Part shown: positions 22,486 through 32,971 of the stretch, piece after piece
How the letters are laid out: the number at the start of each line of letters is the position of its first letter
How positions within the stretch are numbered: the first letter of the stretch is position 1
Assembly (NCBI GenBank): GCA_963169105.1
Contig: OY720632.1
Coordinates: forward strand, 187,364,448 to 187,428,447
Direction of reading: 5' to 3'
Source: Ceriagrion tenellum
Lineage: Eukaryota; Arthropoda; Insecta; Odonata; Coenagrionidae
DNA: 64,000 nucleotides
The notes under the pieces: model-generated
What the model saw: only the letters and a program-made list of their open reading frames with translations
What the model was told of the DNA's origin: nothing
Databases searched by the model: none
Made by a program: the position numbers and the translations under genes

Positions 22486-23544
22486 AATAGCCAGGAACTG
22501 GGAATTGTGTGCATGTAAATACCTTTAAATTCTCTATGAGGAAGGAACTCTGCCACCCTCCAACCAGATGGTGAGCTGGAAGATCCAAAGATTAAAATAA
22601 ATACAAGTTCATAACTAGAAAATATGAAACAAATGCACATAAGCTATGATGTACTCTTCATTGATCTACTTATGTTTGATGTACAAACACTTCAGTGATG
22701 ATGTAGTAGTTCCGTCTCAACATACTCATTATTAAGCCCGGTAGGAACTGTAACCGCTTTATTGCTTATGTTTCTGACTGGCCAACATGATGGCTTGCAC
22801 ATGCCACGCACAAGGTAAACCCCAACATGTTGAGAATAACAAGCGGGAAGTTAGGTCGACTTAAGTGAAAGCAATCTGTTGAGGAGCAATCGTGTAATAG
22901 CGAATAAGCTAAGAAATGTTAAGCGAATTCGTGTAAAGTGGGGGATACCTGTATACCGTATATGTATGATATACATATCCATATGCATACGTATTGCTTA
23001 CCAACTGCTATGCAATATACCGGTATACATGAAGTATACCTCTACCGAGTGCTTACAGACCATATGCTGTTGTGCATACAAAATTCCTAAATATCAGGTT
23101 TCCGATGTGTGCGGTATACATCTACAATTGTTTTACAGTATGCGCGTATTATAAACAGACTGAAACAATACTGTGCGTAAACATACAAAATAAATTATAT
23201 GATGAAAAGAAGTATTTTATATTTTAAGAATTTTGCGAAAAAAAACCTTTTTCTCAAGAATTATTTATATTGAACACATTTGGAAAGAATTGAAAAATAC
23301 ATAGTATTAAAACATACCATAACATTTGTAAAAAAGTTAAGACCAAAAAATTGTAAAGCATACAGTAAATCATAAAATAAAAAATCAATCTTGAATAATG
23401 CTGAAATACTATAAAAACAATATACAACCCAAATTCATTTAAGAAATAAATTTTTACAGTATAAAAACAATATACAACTCGAAATTCATTTTAAAAATAC
23501 TTTTTTACAGTAATAAAATAGATCTCAAAACATTCAAAATTAAT
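22486..23544. other. AT-rich non-coding stretch
   Basis: No gene seen. It contains TATAC-rich imperfect palindromes near 22945-23060 and a tandem pair of about 55 bp, each unit starting TATAAAAACAATATACAAC, at about 23410-23515. Confidence 0.5.
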
Positions 23545-23783
23545 TTAAATATCACTTTTGTAAAAAACTCGAGCTTGATCATCCCCATGGAGGATGCTTC
23601 CTTCATCTTCATTGCTCCTTTTGCGCTTTACTGCTCCCTGAATTGACCTGTTATTCCGGCGCTTTTGTTTATAGGTCTCTGACCTGTTTCGGGCCATGCG
23701 AAGCCACTTCCCTACGGCATCTTTCACCTTGTCCTCTGTAATATGAGGACAACCAACAATCTCAGACTTTGTCTTAACAGCAT
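23545..23783 (-). pseudogene. Last exon of a DUF4806-like gene
   Basis: An acceptor TTCAG lies just upstream on the - strand (23784-23788). The exon enters in phase 1 and stays open to TAA at 23545. It encodes ITEDKVKDAVGKWLRMARNR and then a lysine/arginine-rich tail. The phase fits the donor at 30203, so the codon is rebuilt exactly and joins ...LEVIH to DAVK.... The WL..A..R ending matches what I know of DUF4806 proteins. The intron between the two holds a LINE and a MITE. Because an upstream exon is frameshifted, I call the gene a pseudogene. Confidence 0.5.
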
Positions 23784-23860
23784 CTGAATTGTAAAATAGA
23801 GAACATTGCTTAAAAGTTAAGAAATTATTGTTTTCAAAGATTTCGAATAAAATGGTGTAT

Positions 23861-24050
23861 TATAGTAGTAACTCGATAATACGTAGTTGACGGGATCAAA
23901 AAATGGCACTTCGTAATTTTGAAACTTCGCATTTTTGAGTTGAGCGGCATGTATTTATATAGCATAGGCCTTTCGTGGGGACCGACAGTTTTGCTTCGTA
24001 AAATCGAAATTTCGTATTTTCATGCTTAGTATTGTCGAGTTTCTACTGTA
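23861..24050. mobile_element. Short inverted-repeat element (MITE), pogo/Tc1-like
   Basis: The 20-bp ends at 23861-23880 and 24031-24050 match as inverted repeats at 17 of 20 positions (TACAGTAGAAACTCG-type). There is no coding capacity over 190 bp. The interior is also partly palindromic (TTCGTAATTTTGAAA...TTTCGTATTTT). Confidence 0.6.
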
Positions 24051-24254
24051 TTAGTTTTTTAAGACAAATGCTCTCCTTGTCCATTACTTTCTATTTTAGA
24101 TATATACCCCTGCGGGTAGGGGGATGGAGAATACTCCCGCAGTATCCCTGCTTGTCGTAAGAGGCGACTAAAAGGGCGGGAAAGGAAACCCCGAAAACAA
24201 ACCCCGAGTGTAGCTAGGGTAGCGTCCGGGCAGTTTAGTGGGTCCACTGTCTGT

Positions 24255-24443
24255 GTGAGGCGATACCAGCTTGCCAAGATCCACCCATGTGTTTGCCGTG
24301 CATGGAGATCCGTAAGGGGGAAAAGGGGACCCTGGTGGGTGAGTTTCCCGGCACCCAGCCGGGTGTCGGATGCCCGGTATGGGCCGGAGTGCAATACCCC
24401 ACTTTGGCCCCGGATTCCCCGTAAACGGACGGCCGGGGGCTAG
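24255..24443 (+). other. Small arginine-rich ORF in the LINE 5' UTR
   Basis: 62 codons upstream of ORF1. The same frame is open in copies E (31272-31496), F (47787-48011) and, on the - strand, 57516-57740, with shared PSRVSDARYGPE and CKR-type C-terminus. Here the start is later than in the other three. Coding status is unproven. Confidence 0.35.
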
Positions 24444-24696
24444 CCACCCCCGGTCAATCGGCTTTCCGATACGTTCGGTGGCGAGTGCTAGGGAGGTGGG
24501 GGTCTGCGTAGGGCGGTCGGAGGTGCTCGGGTTGGTGGGCCCGCAGCATCGAAGATCCAACCTGAAACAGACAACCACCTCCAGGGTGCTATATCCCCTC
24601 GGGTAGCCCTGGCGACCGCGCCGGCTTGCGGCGCGGCGTCCCGAATGTGTGGCTCCGTGGTGGGTGGGGAGCCCGGGGGATGAAGTTCAAGGTGGT

Positions 24697-25854
24697 ATGG
24701 AAAATTCAAATTTCCCACCCATAAAAAGACCCCGCCCAGACACGGGCGGGCGAGATAAAGAGATAATATGTAGTAAGAAGTATTTAATAATGAAGTGTGC
24801 AAAAGAAGGTGAAACCTTAAAGAAAGTGTCCCCATTTCTTATTAAGAAAGTATTGTCGGCTGCCGTACCTGGTGAATTAAGATCAGCAAAGAAGCTAAGA
24901 GATGGCACGCTATTAATCGAAACTGATAATATGCAGCAGAGTGAGCGATTACTTACTATGTCCATGCTAAATGACATCCCCGTCAAGGTGGAGGTGCACC
25001 GCACCCTCAACACGAGTCGGGGAGTTATTTCTCACTACGATCTATTGTATGTCGAGATTGAGGAGATAAAGAGAGAAATGGCTTCTCAAGGGGTGACCGA
25101 TGTCAGAAGACTAACGACGAAACGTGACGGTGTCGTAAAAGACACGACGTCCGTTATCCTCACGTTTTCCCTCGATCAACTCCCCGACAAGGTGTTCGTC
25201 GGATATGAATCCGTCCCTGTGCGACCATTCATTCCGGCGCCCATGCGCTGCTTTCAGTGCCAGCACTTCGGCCACATCGCCACGCGATGTGAGGGCAAGG
25301 CCACCTGCCCGCGCTGCGGACTGGACGTGCATGAGGGTGCGGACTGCACAAAAGATCCCCACTGTGTAAACTCCGAGGGCTCACACCCAGTTTACTCCCG
25401 TAAGTGCCCAAAAATGCTCGAAGAAAGAAAAATAATGGAAATCAAGACCGTAGAAAAAATTACGTATTTTGAGGCTAGGAAAAAGTTTCGATCCCAAGAA
25501 GCGCCGATATTTTCGAAATCGTTCGCCACTGTTGCGGCCAAGCCTGTTACCAAAATAACTATGTCCACACAGACACCCTGTTTCGATAAGGACGAAAAGC
25601 TGAAGGCACCAAATCATGAGAAGGAAAGATTAAACAAAAATAATAATAATAGTAGCAAGGTGGGTTCATCTCAAACGAACCCACCAAAATCCACCAATGG
25701 AGCCCCCGCTGCTATGCGAGGAAAGACTCCATCCCCCGGCCCATCCGGTTTAAACGCACCGGAGGCAATGGAGGAGGACGAAGGTCCCTCAGAGGCCGAA
25801 GTCCTCCGCGCAAAAGAAAAGGGGAAGAAAAGTTACCAGCGTCTCCGACGATAG
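24697..25854 (+). CDS. LINE ORF1 (nucleic-acid-binding gag-like protein)
   Basis: 386 codons. I chose ATG 24697 because the aligned starts in three other copies (31750, 48259, 57261) fall at the same place, although the frame is open farther upstream. The zinc knuckles are MRCFQCQHFGHIATRC (CX2CX4HX4C), followed by CPRCGLDVHEGADC and a third CX2C-like pair in the HCVNSEGSHPVYSRKC region, where one expected Cys is Ser (CVNS instead of CVNC). The tail is proline- and acid-rich. ORF1 proteins coat LINE RNA and act as chaperones. The loss of the knuckle Cys could weaken it. Confidence 0.87.
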   Translation: MENSNFPPIKRPRPDTGGRDKEIICSKKYLIMKCAKEGETLKKVSPFLIKKVLSAAVPGELRSAKKLRDGTLLIETDNMQQSERLLTMSMLNDIPVKVEVHRTLNTSRGVISHYDLLYVEIEEIKREMASQGVTDVRRLTTKRDGVVKDTTSVILTFSLDQLPDKVFVGYESVPVRPFIPAPMRCFQCQHFGHIATRCEGKATCPRCGLDVHEGADCTKDPHCVNSEGSHPVYSRKCPKMLEERKIMEIKTVEKITYFEARKKFRSQEAPIFSKSFATVAAKPVTKITMSTQTPCFDKDEKLKAPNHEKERLNKNNNNSSKVGSSQTNPPKSTNGAPAAMRGKTPSPGPSGLNAPEAMEEDEGPSEAEVLRAKEKGKKSYQRLRR

Positions 25855-25918
25855 TCCTCCCACGAGACTCGGTCCTCGAAAGGTTTTTAAGTAATTTTTT
25901 ATTTTAAATCCTTTTATC

Positions 25919-28900
25919 ATGGCTTTTATCTTGCAGTGGAACTGCAATGGATTTTATAGACATAATGAGGAGTTGAAGTTTTTAGTTAAAGATTTTAACC
26001 CCTTATGCATATGTCTGCAAGAGACGCATTTTAAAAATACGGACAAGGGGATTTTAAAGGGTTTTAATGTTTTTAGATTTGACGATACCAGTGGCCAACG
26101 TGCCCAGGGTGGAGTGGCTATTGCTACTCGGGAGGCCCTTTACACCTCCCGAGTACAGCTGAACACGCCTTTTCAGGCGGTGGCTGTGACGGTACACGCC
26201 CCGACAGCAATTACGTTGTGCAATGTATACATGCCGGATGGCGCACCGGTCAGCAGACTGAACCTGGAAGCCCTTTATCGCCAGCTGCCAAGCCCATTTA
26301 TTTTAGTTGGGGATTTTAACGCTCACGACACCCTATGGGGTAGTTCTAGTGCACAAAGTGACCGGAGAGGCCGTATTTTAGCCAATTTTATAATGGATTT
26401 TAATCTGATTTTATTAAATAACGGGGAGCATACCCGTTTTAACCCCTTCAATGGTCAATTCTCGACAATTGACCTTTGTATGTGCTCGAGCACTTTAATG
26501 AATAAAATTCATTTGTCAGCTCACGAGGACCTATGTGGGAGCGACCACTTTCCCCTTTTCATACAGACAGAGGATAATTTTAACCCTTACTTTATTAGAC
26601 CTGGTAACTGGATTATCCGGAAAGCCAATTGGGCGCTTTTTAAAGAGAACTTTAATTTTACTTTTGACGAACGGTATGACGGAATTTTAAACATAGAAAA
26701 TATGACAAGAGGTGTAATAGAATCCGCCACGTGCAGCGTGCCTCGATCAGCACAAATGTCTTCTAGGCCTGCAGTTCCATGGTGGAACGAGGAATGCGCG
26801 GAAGCTATTTGTAAGCGCAAGAGGGCGCTACGAATATTCAAGAAATATCCAACGGCCACCAATCTTTCGACATTTAGGCGCCTCCGAGCCAAAGCCCGAA
26901 GGGTAGTAAAGGAGGCAAAAAAGGTTTCATGGAGAGAATATGTTTCTGGAATTAACTACAAAACCCCTCTTGCACAGGTATGGAACAGGGTCAGGCGTAT
27001 TTCGGGAAACCACCATCAGCTGAGCGTCTCCTTCCTTAAGGTTGGCGGCAATGTCTTGACATCTCTTTCGGCTATCGGTGAGGTATTCGGCCAGTTGTTC
27101 TCTAGCATATCCCGTGACGACGCATACGACGACTTATTCTTGTCCATTAAGACACAAAAGGAATCATCACCGCTGATCTTTACACCCGCGAGAACAGTAG
27201 AGGATTATAACATCCCTTTTTCACTTTGGGAACTGCGTTCAGCAATTGCAGAATCCAGGGACTCTGCCGTAGGAATGGACGACATCCATAATGCATTTCT
27301 CCGGAATATTTCGGAGAAGGCATTGTCGGAGGTCCTGCGCTCCCTTAACCAACTTTGGGTCGAGGGTAGCTTTCCACCATCCTGGCGGGAGTCTGTTATA
27401 ATCCCAATTCTTAAACAGGGAAAGGATAGAGCTGACCCGAATAATTATCGACCTATCTCCTTAACCAGTTGCCTGTGCAAGGTAATGGAGAGAATGGTGA
27501 ATCGACGACTCGTTTGGTGGTTAGAGCGTCGAAACCTTATCTCAAGTATCCAGTGCGGGTTCAGACGTGGCCGTTCGACCATAGATCACCTGGTCAGGGT
27601 CGATAACTTTATCCAGGAGGCCTTTCTACTGCGTCAACACGTTGTGGGTGTCTTTTTCGACATGGAAAAAGCATACGACAGAGTTTGGAGACATAAAATA
27701 TTGACGACTCTTCACAAGTGGGGATTGAGAGGTAATTTACCTGTTTTTATACAACATTTTTTAAGGGATCGTGTTTTTAAAGTTAGGATAGGTAGACACC
27801 TATCCGAATTTTATCGGCAGGACAATGGAGTACCCCAAGGGTCGGTCTTAAGCGTGACACTATTTGCAATTGCGATTAACGACGTCGCGGAATGCATTAA
27901 ACCTCCTCTCATGGGATCTCTGTTTGTAGACGATTTAGCAATATTTTGCAGATCGTCCAAATTAGTTACCGCAACCAGAGTAATCCAGCTGGCCTTAAAT
28001 AGATTGGAGGTTTGGACACAGAGGAATGGTTTTAAGTTTTCCTCGGAGAAGTGCAAGTGCGTACATTTTTACCGGGTGAGGGGGCACTATAATCCACCAG
28101 CTTTGTCACTATGTGGCAATTTTTTACCGTTTGTGGAATCGGTCCGGTTCCTTGGTTTGACCCTGGACTACAGACTGAACTGGCGCGAACACACACAAAT
28201 TTTAAGAAATAAATGCCTTCGGACTTTAAACATTTTAAAATTTTTAAGCCACACGACATGGGGTGCCGACCGTAGGTCCCTAATTTTATTGTACCGCACA
28301 CTTATCCGCTCAAGATTGGATTACGGATCAATTGTTTACGCTTCTGCACGGGAATCGTACCTAAGACCTTTAACTTCGGTACACAACGCAGGGCTACGAA
28401 TATCTACAGGCGCTTTCCGAACAAGTCCGGTGCTCAGTATATATACGGATGCTGGAGAGCCGCCGTTGACGTACCGGAGGACTATTTTAATGTGCTCGTA
28501 CGTCGTCAAAGTTTTATCAATGTCAAATCACCCATGTTTTAATATGATTTTTAACCCTAGATTTTTAGAACTTTTTAACCGACGGACAAGAGCAACTAAG
28601 CCGCTAAGTATCCGTTTTAACGAATTCACTCAGGGTATTGGTTTCTCGCCTCCACGGATACATCCTATAGGGTATTCTAAGTACCCTCCTTGGGTAATTC
28701 CTCAACCTAGAATTTACTCGCACCTAAACACCCGACTAAAGGCCTGCTCCACTGCCTCAGAATACCAGGTTTTATTCAGCGAATTCCTTGACTGCCATCC
28801 GGACATGATCCCTATCTTTACAGACGGATCAAAGAGCGATATGGCTTGCGCGTGCGCTGTTTCATCCTACCAAAACGTAAAGATCCAAGCTAAGCTCAAT

Positions 28901-29620
28901 GGTATGTGTAGTATATACACAGCTGAGCTGCTGGCCATTAAGTTGGCCCTTGAGGAGATAGGAGATTCAGGCGAGTCTTTCGTAATTTGTACAGACTCGA
29001 GGAGCGCACTTGAATCCATTTCCGACTTCTTCCCCAGGCACCCTCTTGTCCAGAGTATACAGTCCACCCTACTGTCCCTTGATAAGAAGAGAATCAAGGT
29101 GGGTTTTCTTTGGGTACCTGGACATATGGGAATAGCGGGGAACGAGATGGCAGACGCCGCTGCGAAGGAAGCCCTGGAAATTGAGGAACCTACCTGGACT
29201 TTGGTACCTTACCAAGACCTCCAAGCAGCCTTCCGAAAGAAGGTGCTAGAGCAGTGGACCAATAAATGGAACGATGTAACGAACAACAAGCTACGTTATA
29301 TTAAACCGGTAACGTCGGTGTGGCCCACTTCCGTCCGGAACAGTCGCAGAGAGGAAGTCGTCATCACGAGGTTGCGTATCGGGCACTGCGCCCTGACCCA
29401 CTCGTTCCTCTTTACAGACGAGAAGATACCACCATGCTGTGATGATTGTGACTGTCCTCTCAGTGTGCGACACCTCCTGACGGAGTGCGACAAATACCAA
29501 GGTATGCGCGAAAGGCTAGGCGTCAGGGGACACCTAAAGGAAGTTTTAGGAGACGATATCGATCGAATTAACCGAGTCTTGTCTTACATAAAAGAAATCG
29601 GGCTTCTTAACAAAATATAA
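25919..29620 (+). CDS. LINE ORF2 (APE endonuclease, RT, RNase H), intact
   Basis: 1233 residues with no break. The endonuclease covers about residues 1-225, with catalytic-site motifs CLQETHF (Glu35), GDFNAHDTLWG (near 132) and SDHFPL (near 211). RT spans about 490-760, with GVFFDMEKAYDRVW and SLFVDDLAIFC (near 670). RNase H follows at about 965-1080, with FTDGSKSD, YTAELLAIKLAL, CTDSRSALES and WVPGHMGIAGNEMAD. The terminal CDDCDCPLSVRHLLTEC is near 1173. Target-primed reverse transcription is the family's mechanism. It begins 64 bases after ORF1 in a different frame. The RNase H and CCHC end place it with I-like rather than Jockey or CR1 LINEs. Confidence 0.93.
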   Translation: MAFILQWNCNGFYRHNEELKFLVKDFNPLCICLQETHFKNTDKGILKGFNVFRFDDTSGQRAQGGVAIATREALYTSRVQLNTPFQAVAVTVHAPTAITLCNVYMPDGAPVSRLNLEALYRQLPSPFILVGDFNAHDTLWGSSSAQSDRRGRILANFIMDFNLILLNNGEHTRFNPFNGQFSTIDLCMCSSTLMNKIHLSAHEDLCGSDHFPLFIQTEDNFNPYFIRPGNWIIRKANWALFKENFNFTFDERYDGILNIENMTRGVIESATCSVPRSAQMSSRPAVPWWNEECAEAICKRKRALRIFKKYPTATNLSTFRRLRAKARRVVKEAKKVSWREYVSGINYKTPLAQVWNRVRRISGNHHQLSVSFLKVGGNVLTSLSAIGEVFGQLFSSISRDDAYDDLFLSIKTQKESSPLIFTPARTVEDYNIPFSLWELRSAIAESRDSAVGMDDIHNAFLRNISEKALSEVLRSLNQLWVEGSFPPSWRESVIIPILKQGKDRADPNNYRPISLTSCLCKVMERMVNRRLVWWLERRNLISSIQCGFRRGRSTIDHLVRVDNFIQEAFLLRQHVVGVFFDMEKAYDRVWRHKILTTLHKWGLRGNLPVFIQHFLRDRVFKVRIGRHLSEFYRQDNGVPQGSVLSVTLFAIAINDVAECIKPPLMGSLFVDDLAIFCRSSKLVTATRVIQLALNRLEVWTQRNGFKFSSEKCKCVHFYRVRGHYNPPALSLCGNFLPFVESVRFLGLTLDYRLNWREHTQILRNKCLRTLNILKFLSHTTWGADRRSLILLYRTLIRSRLDYGSIVYASARESYLRPLTSVHNAGLRISTGAFRTSPVLSIYTDAGEPPLTYRRTILMCSYVVKVLSMSNHPCFNMIFNPRFLELFNRRTRATKPLSIRFNEFTQGIGFSPPRIHPIGYSKYPPWVIPQPRIYSHLNTRLKACSTASEYQVLFSEFLDCHPDMIPIFTDGSKSDMACACAVSSYQNVKIQAKLNGMCSIYTAELLAIKLALEEIGDSGESFVICTDSRSALESISDFFPRHPLVQSIQSTLLSLDKKRIKVGFLWVPGHMGIAGNEMADAAAKEALEIEEPTWTLVPYQDLQAAFRKKVLEQWTNKWNDVTNNKLRYIKPVTSVWPTSVRNSRREEVVITRLRIGHCALTHSFLFTDEKIPPCCDDCDCPLSVRHLLTECDKYQGMRERLGVRGHLKEVLGDDIDRINRVLSYIKEIGLLNKI

Positions 29621-30202
29621 TATAGATATATCTATAGTGATACAAGATGAATACGTATGTATAAATTATATATGATTTTAGGAATGGTATATAAATAAAA
29701 TAGATTGTGCGCGGTGCCAATGACCATAGTCGTCGACGCACCCGAACACCCAACTACTACTATTTTAGATATACACTTGGTGCTATGTATAAATAAACAA
29801 TTAACAGTACTCCCCTCAATATAGAATGTGCCCCTTTTTACTAATAATTATAAATGTATCCATCCCATATGATTTAATCTGAAGAGCTCTACCCTAACTT
29901 ATCCAAATTGCAACCTTTAGGTTGATCCACTATGAGGTTATGACAACGTATTGAAGAGATTTTGTCAAACTCATCGTGGTTGTTATCAGAAAAACATTAG
30001 AATAATTAATTATTTCCCTAAGTGATCCAATCACAGGTACCATTTTCATTTCATCACAATGAGTTGCCTTCACTGTCATACGGCATGAGAATTTTTTTAT
30101 TTTCATTCATTCCCTTTGCATTCAATGCAGATGATGCAAAGAAAATATTATAGCAACTATTTGCTGGCATAAAAAATAGATAAGGAAAAAAATAAAGCTT
30201 AC

Positions 30203-30756
30203 CATGAATGACCTCAAGTATAAGGTGACATTCCTTATTGAATACACGAGGCTTGTTTGTGCTGCCAAACCCATACATTGAGAATTGTTGCCCTTCTTCA
30301 TTTGTCATTAAGAATGCATCACATTGTACACAACAAATTTCACTGCTGTGGACACCGCATCACTCCTCAGACTTGCAAAAGTCATGCTTCCACTATTATC
30401 AACAAATTTGTGGACCAGTAAACCAAATAGTATTCCATTTGATACTTCAGATATTAAGTGAATATGTCGCTGCATTAAAAATATTGAAAAAGTTACCAAA
30501 TAATGACGGAACCCAAGGTCTGTGCCAAGGTTGTTTTGCACAATTAACAGCTCATCAGTAGTTGATGCCTTTGAGTCAAACACTGCCTCGCAGCGTTTCT
30601 TCTCATTAAGCATATCCGTTGTCTCATTTGTTTTCAGGTTAAAAATCTTATTTACGCAAATTTTAAGTTCTTCAACTTTAGCTGTTATATTTGATTCAAA
30701 AGAAGCAAATGAGGTCCTCACTGATTTTAATTTTGTTAAAACCGCCAAAAGGACAT
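30203..30756 (-). pseudogene. Internal exon(s) of the DUF4806-like gene, frameshifted
   Basis: The acceptor CTTTCAG lies just before 30756 and the donor GTAAGC follows 30203 on the - strand. One frame is open from 30756 to about 30308 (TKLKSVRTSFASFESNI...TTDELLIVQNNLGTDLGFRHYL...). A shift near 30305 then leads into FSMYGFGSTNKPRVFNKE and LILEVIHG. The order (E-E-L-x3-x-x-L-F-R-x-x-L, then Y-x-x-x-G-x-x-x-K-x-x-F, then a helix) resembles DUF4806 domains. A GTAACT after 30497 could mark a further intron. The phase-1 entry matches a donor at 36969. The intron on the 5' side contains LINE copy E. Confidence 0.48.
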
Positions 30757-31749
30757 CTGAAAGATTAAAACATACATATGAGTACCTTATTAGTATCAGC
30801 AGAAAAGCCTATAAAAGGAAATTATAGCCTGAAAAAACTAAAAATTCTCATATATTCCAAAAAATTTTATATGATAACAATCTAATTCAGAAAATACTGT
30901 TAGACCAGAATTTTCACACATCACATACCATTTGACGAAGCATTGCTTAGAACCTGTCTGAAATCCAGATCTTCATTCAGGCTACTATTGGTTGCATGAT
31001 CTGAACATGACATGGAAAAATATAAAAATAATTAATCAGTGCTTCAAAACCAGTCAATTCCCAACAAAACAGACCAAGGGAATATGTGTATAATATTTAG
31101 GCAATGCGATTCATGATCCAAAATACCACCACCAGATTCCTGCTCAGTAAACTAGAGAACCCCTGCGGGTAGGGGGATGGAGAATACTCCCGCAGTATCC
31201 CTGCTTGTCGTAAGAGGCGACTAAAAGGGCGGGGAAGGAAACCCCGGAAAAAACCCCAGAGCCAGCAAGGGTTGAGTCCGGACAGTCTTGTGGGTCAACT
31301 GTCTGTGTGCGGCCATACCACCTGGCCTGCGATCCACCCGCATGTTTGCCGTGTGCGGAGACCCGTAAGGGGGAGAAGGGGATCCTGGTGGGTGAGTTCT
31401 TCGGCACCCAGCCGGGTGTCGGATGCCCGGTATGGGCCGGAGTTCAATACCCCACTTCGGCCCTGGGTCCCCTGTAAACGGGCGGTCAAGATCTAACCAG
31501 TCTTGATCAATCGGCTTATCGACACGGTTCGATGGCGAGTGCTGGAGTGACGGGGTCCTGTGTAGGGCGGCCGAAGGTGTATGGGTTTGGAGGGCCCATG
31601 CACTGGAGGCCCCACCCGAAGCAGGCCCCCTAAACGATAGTGCTATATCCCTTGGGTAGCCCTGGCGACCACACCGGTTGGCGGTGTGGCGTCCCGAATG
31701 TGTGGCTCCGTGGTGGGTGGGGAGCCCAGGGGATGAATTCCTAATTTTC

Positions 31750-32916
31750 ATGGAGCCAGAAAATCTTCCTCCATCTAAAAGATCCCGTCCGGAAACGGGC
31801 GGGGGAGATATAACGTTGACCGCCTGTAGGCGGTATCTTATTATGAGAAGTACAAAGGAAGGTGAGACCCTTACAAAGGTGTCTCCCTTCCTCATTCGTA
31901 GAGTCCTCTCGTCCGCCGTAACTGGCGATTTAATATCTGCAAAAAAGCTGCGAGACGGTACACTATTGATTGAAACGGCCAACGATAAGCAGAGTGCTAA
32001 ATTGCTGAGCATGAAAAAACTTCATGACCATCCGGTCAAGGTCGAGGTGCACCGTACCCTGAACACCAGTCGGGGAGTGATTAGCAGCTATGACCTGCTG
32101 TACGTAGACGACGACGAAATTAAGAGAGAAATGGCCTCTCAGGGCGTTGTTGACTGTCGTCGTCTGAAAATTAAGCGTAACGGTGAGCTGATTAACAGTA
32201 CATCTGTAATCCTCACCTTCTCGCGCGACACGCTCCCCGACAAGGTATTTGTTGGCTATGAATCGGTTCCCGTCCGCCCATTCATACCAAGCCCTATGCG
32301 ATGCTTTCAGTGCCAGCACTTCGGCCACATCGCTACCAGATGTGGGGGCAAGGCCACCTGCCCGCGCTGTGGCAAGGATAAGCACGAGGGTAATGAGTGC
32401 ACCTCCGAGCCGCTTTGTGTCAATTGCGAGGGTGCACATCCAGTGTACTCTCGTGATTGCCCAAAGATGAAGGAGGAAAAGAAGATCATGGAGATTAAAA
32501 CAATCGATAAGGTGTCATATTTCGAGGCCAGGAAAAAGTAGCGGACATTAATTGCCCCAACCTTCTCTCGTTCTTTTGCTGTCGTTGCTACCACTCAGAG
32601 TAGCAAAATCTCAGACGAAATCGCGAAAGTTGATAAAGTTGAGAGTAAGAAAAGCCCAGATAAAGAAGAGCTAGCCAAGCCGGATAAGGCCACAAAGCCG
32701 GCAAAATCTATATCCACCAGCGCGGGTTCCTCTGTGAAGAACCCGCCAAAAACCACTGGTTCCACGCCCCCGAGGCGTGATAAAACGCCATCCCCCGGTC
32801 CGTCCGGGGTACGCGCACCATCCCCAGTGGAGGCTATGGAGGAGGATGAGAATCTCTCTGAGACGGATATCCTCCTCGCCAGACAAAAGGGAAAGAAGCA
32901 CCGTATTCGGCGCTGA
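31750..32916 (+). pseudogene. LINE ORF1 with one premature stop
   Basis: 389 codons from ATG 31750. A TAG at 32539-32541 interrupts after FEARKK and the frame then continues unshifted to 32916. Zinc knuckles are complete: MRCFQCQHFGHIATRC, CPRCGKDKHEGNEC and CVNCEGAHPVYSRDC. The tail holds PSPGPSGVRAPSPVEAMEED. Apart from the single stop the protein matches the ORF1 of the other copies in length and order. Confidence 0.87.
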
Positions 32917-32971
32917 TCCCCTCGAAGGACATACAGATTTCAGGTTTTAAACTTGAAATTTGATATTTTTA

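Larger units (their letters stand above)
24105..29760 (+). mobile_element. Full-length I-like LINE (copy D)
   Basis: Flanked by the 13-bp target duplication TATTTTAGATATA at 24092-24104 and 29761-29773. The structure is complete: a GC-rich 5' UTR starting ACCCCTGCGGG, open ORF1, open ORF2, hairpin (29713-29742) and CTACTAC tail. It is inserted in an intron of the DUF4806-like gene on the opposite strand. No coding break was seen in either ORF, so it is a candidate active copy. Confidence 0.93.

Noticed and set aside
19402..22493. 8-bp target duplication of the hAT element
   Set aside because: Flanks TTAAATAC and AATAGCCA do not match.
30470..30496. A 27-bp GT-AG intron inside the DUF4806-like exon
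   Set aside because: Too short for splicing and the reading frame is open through it; a longer intron from the same donor is possible but its phase does not fit.
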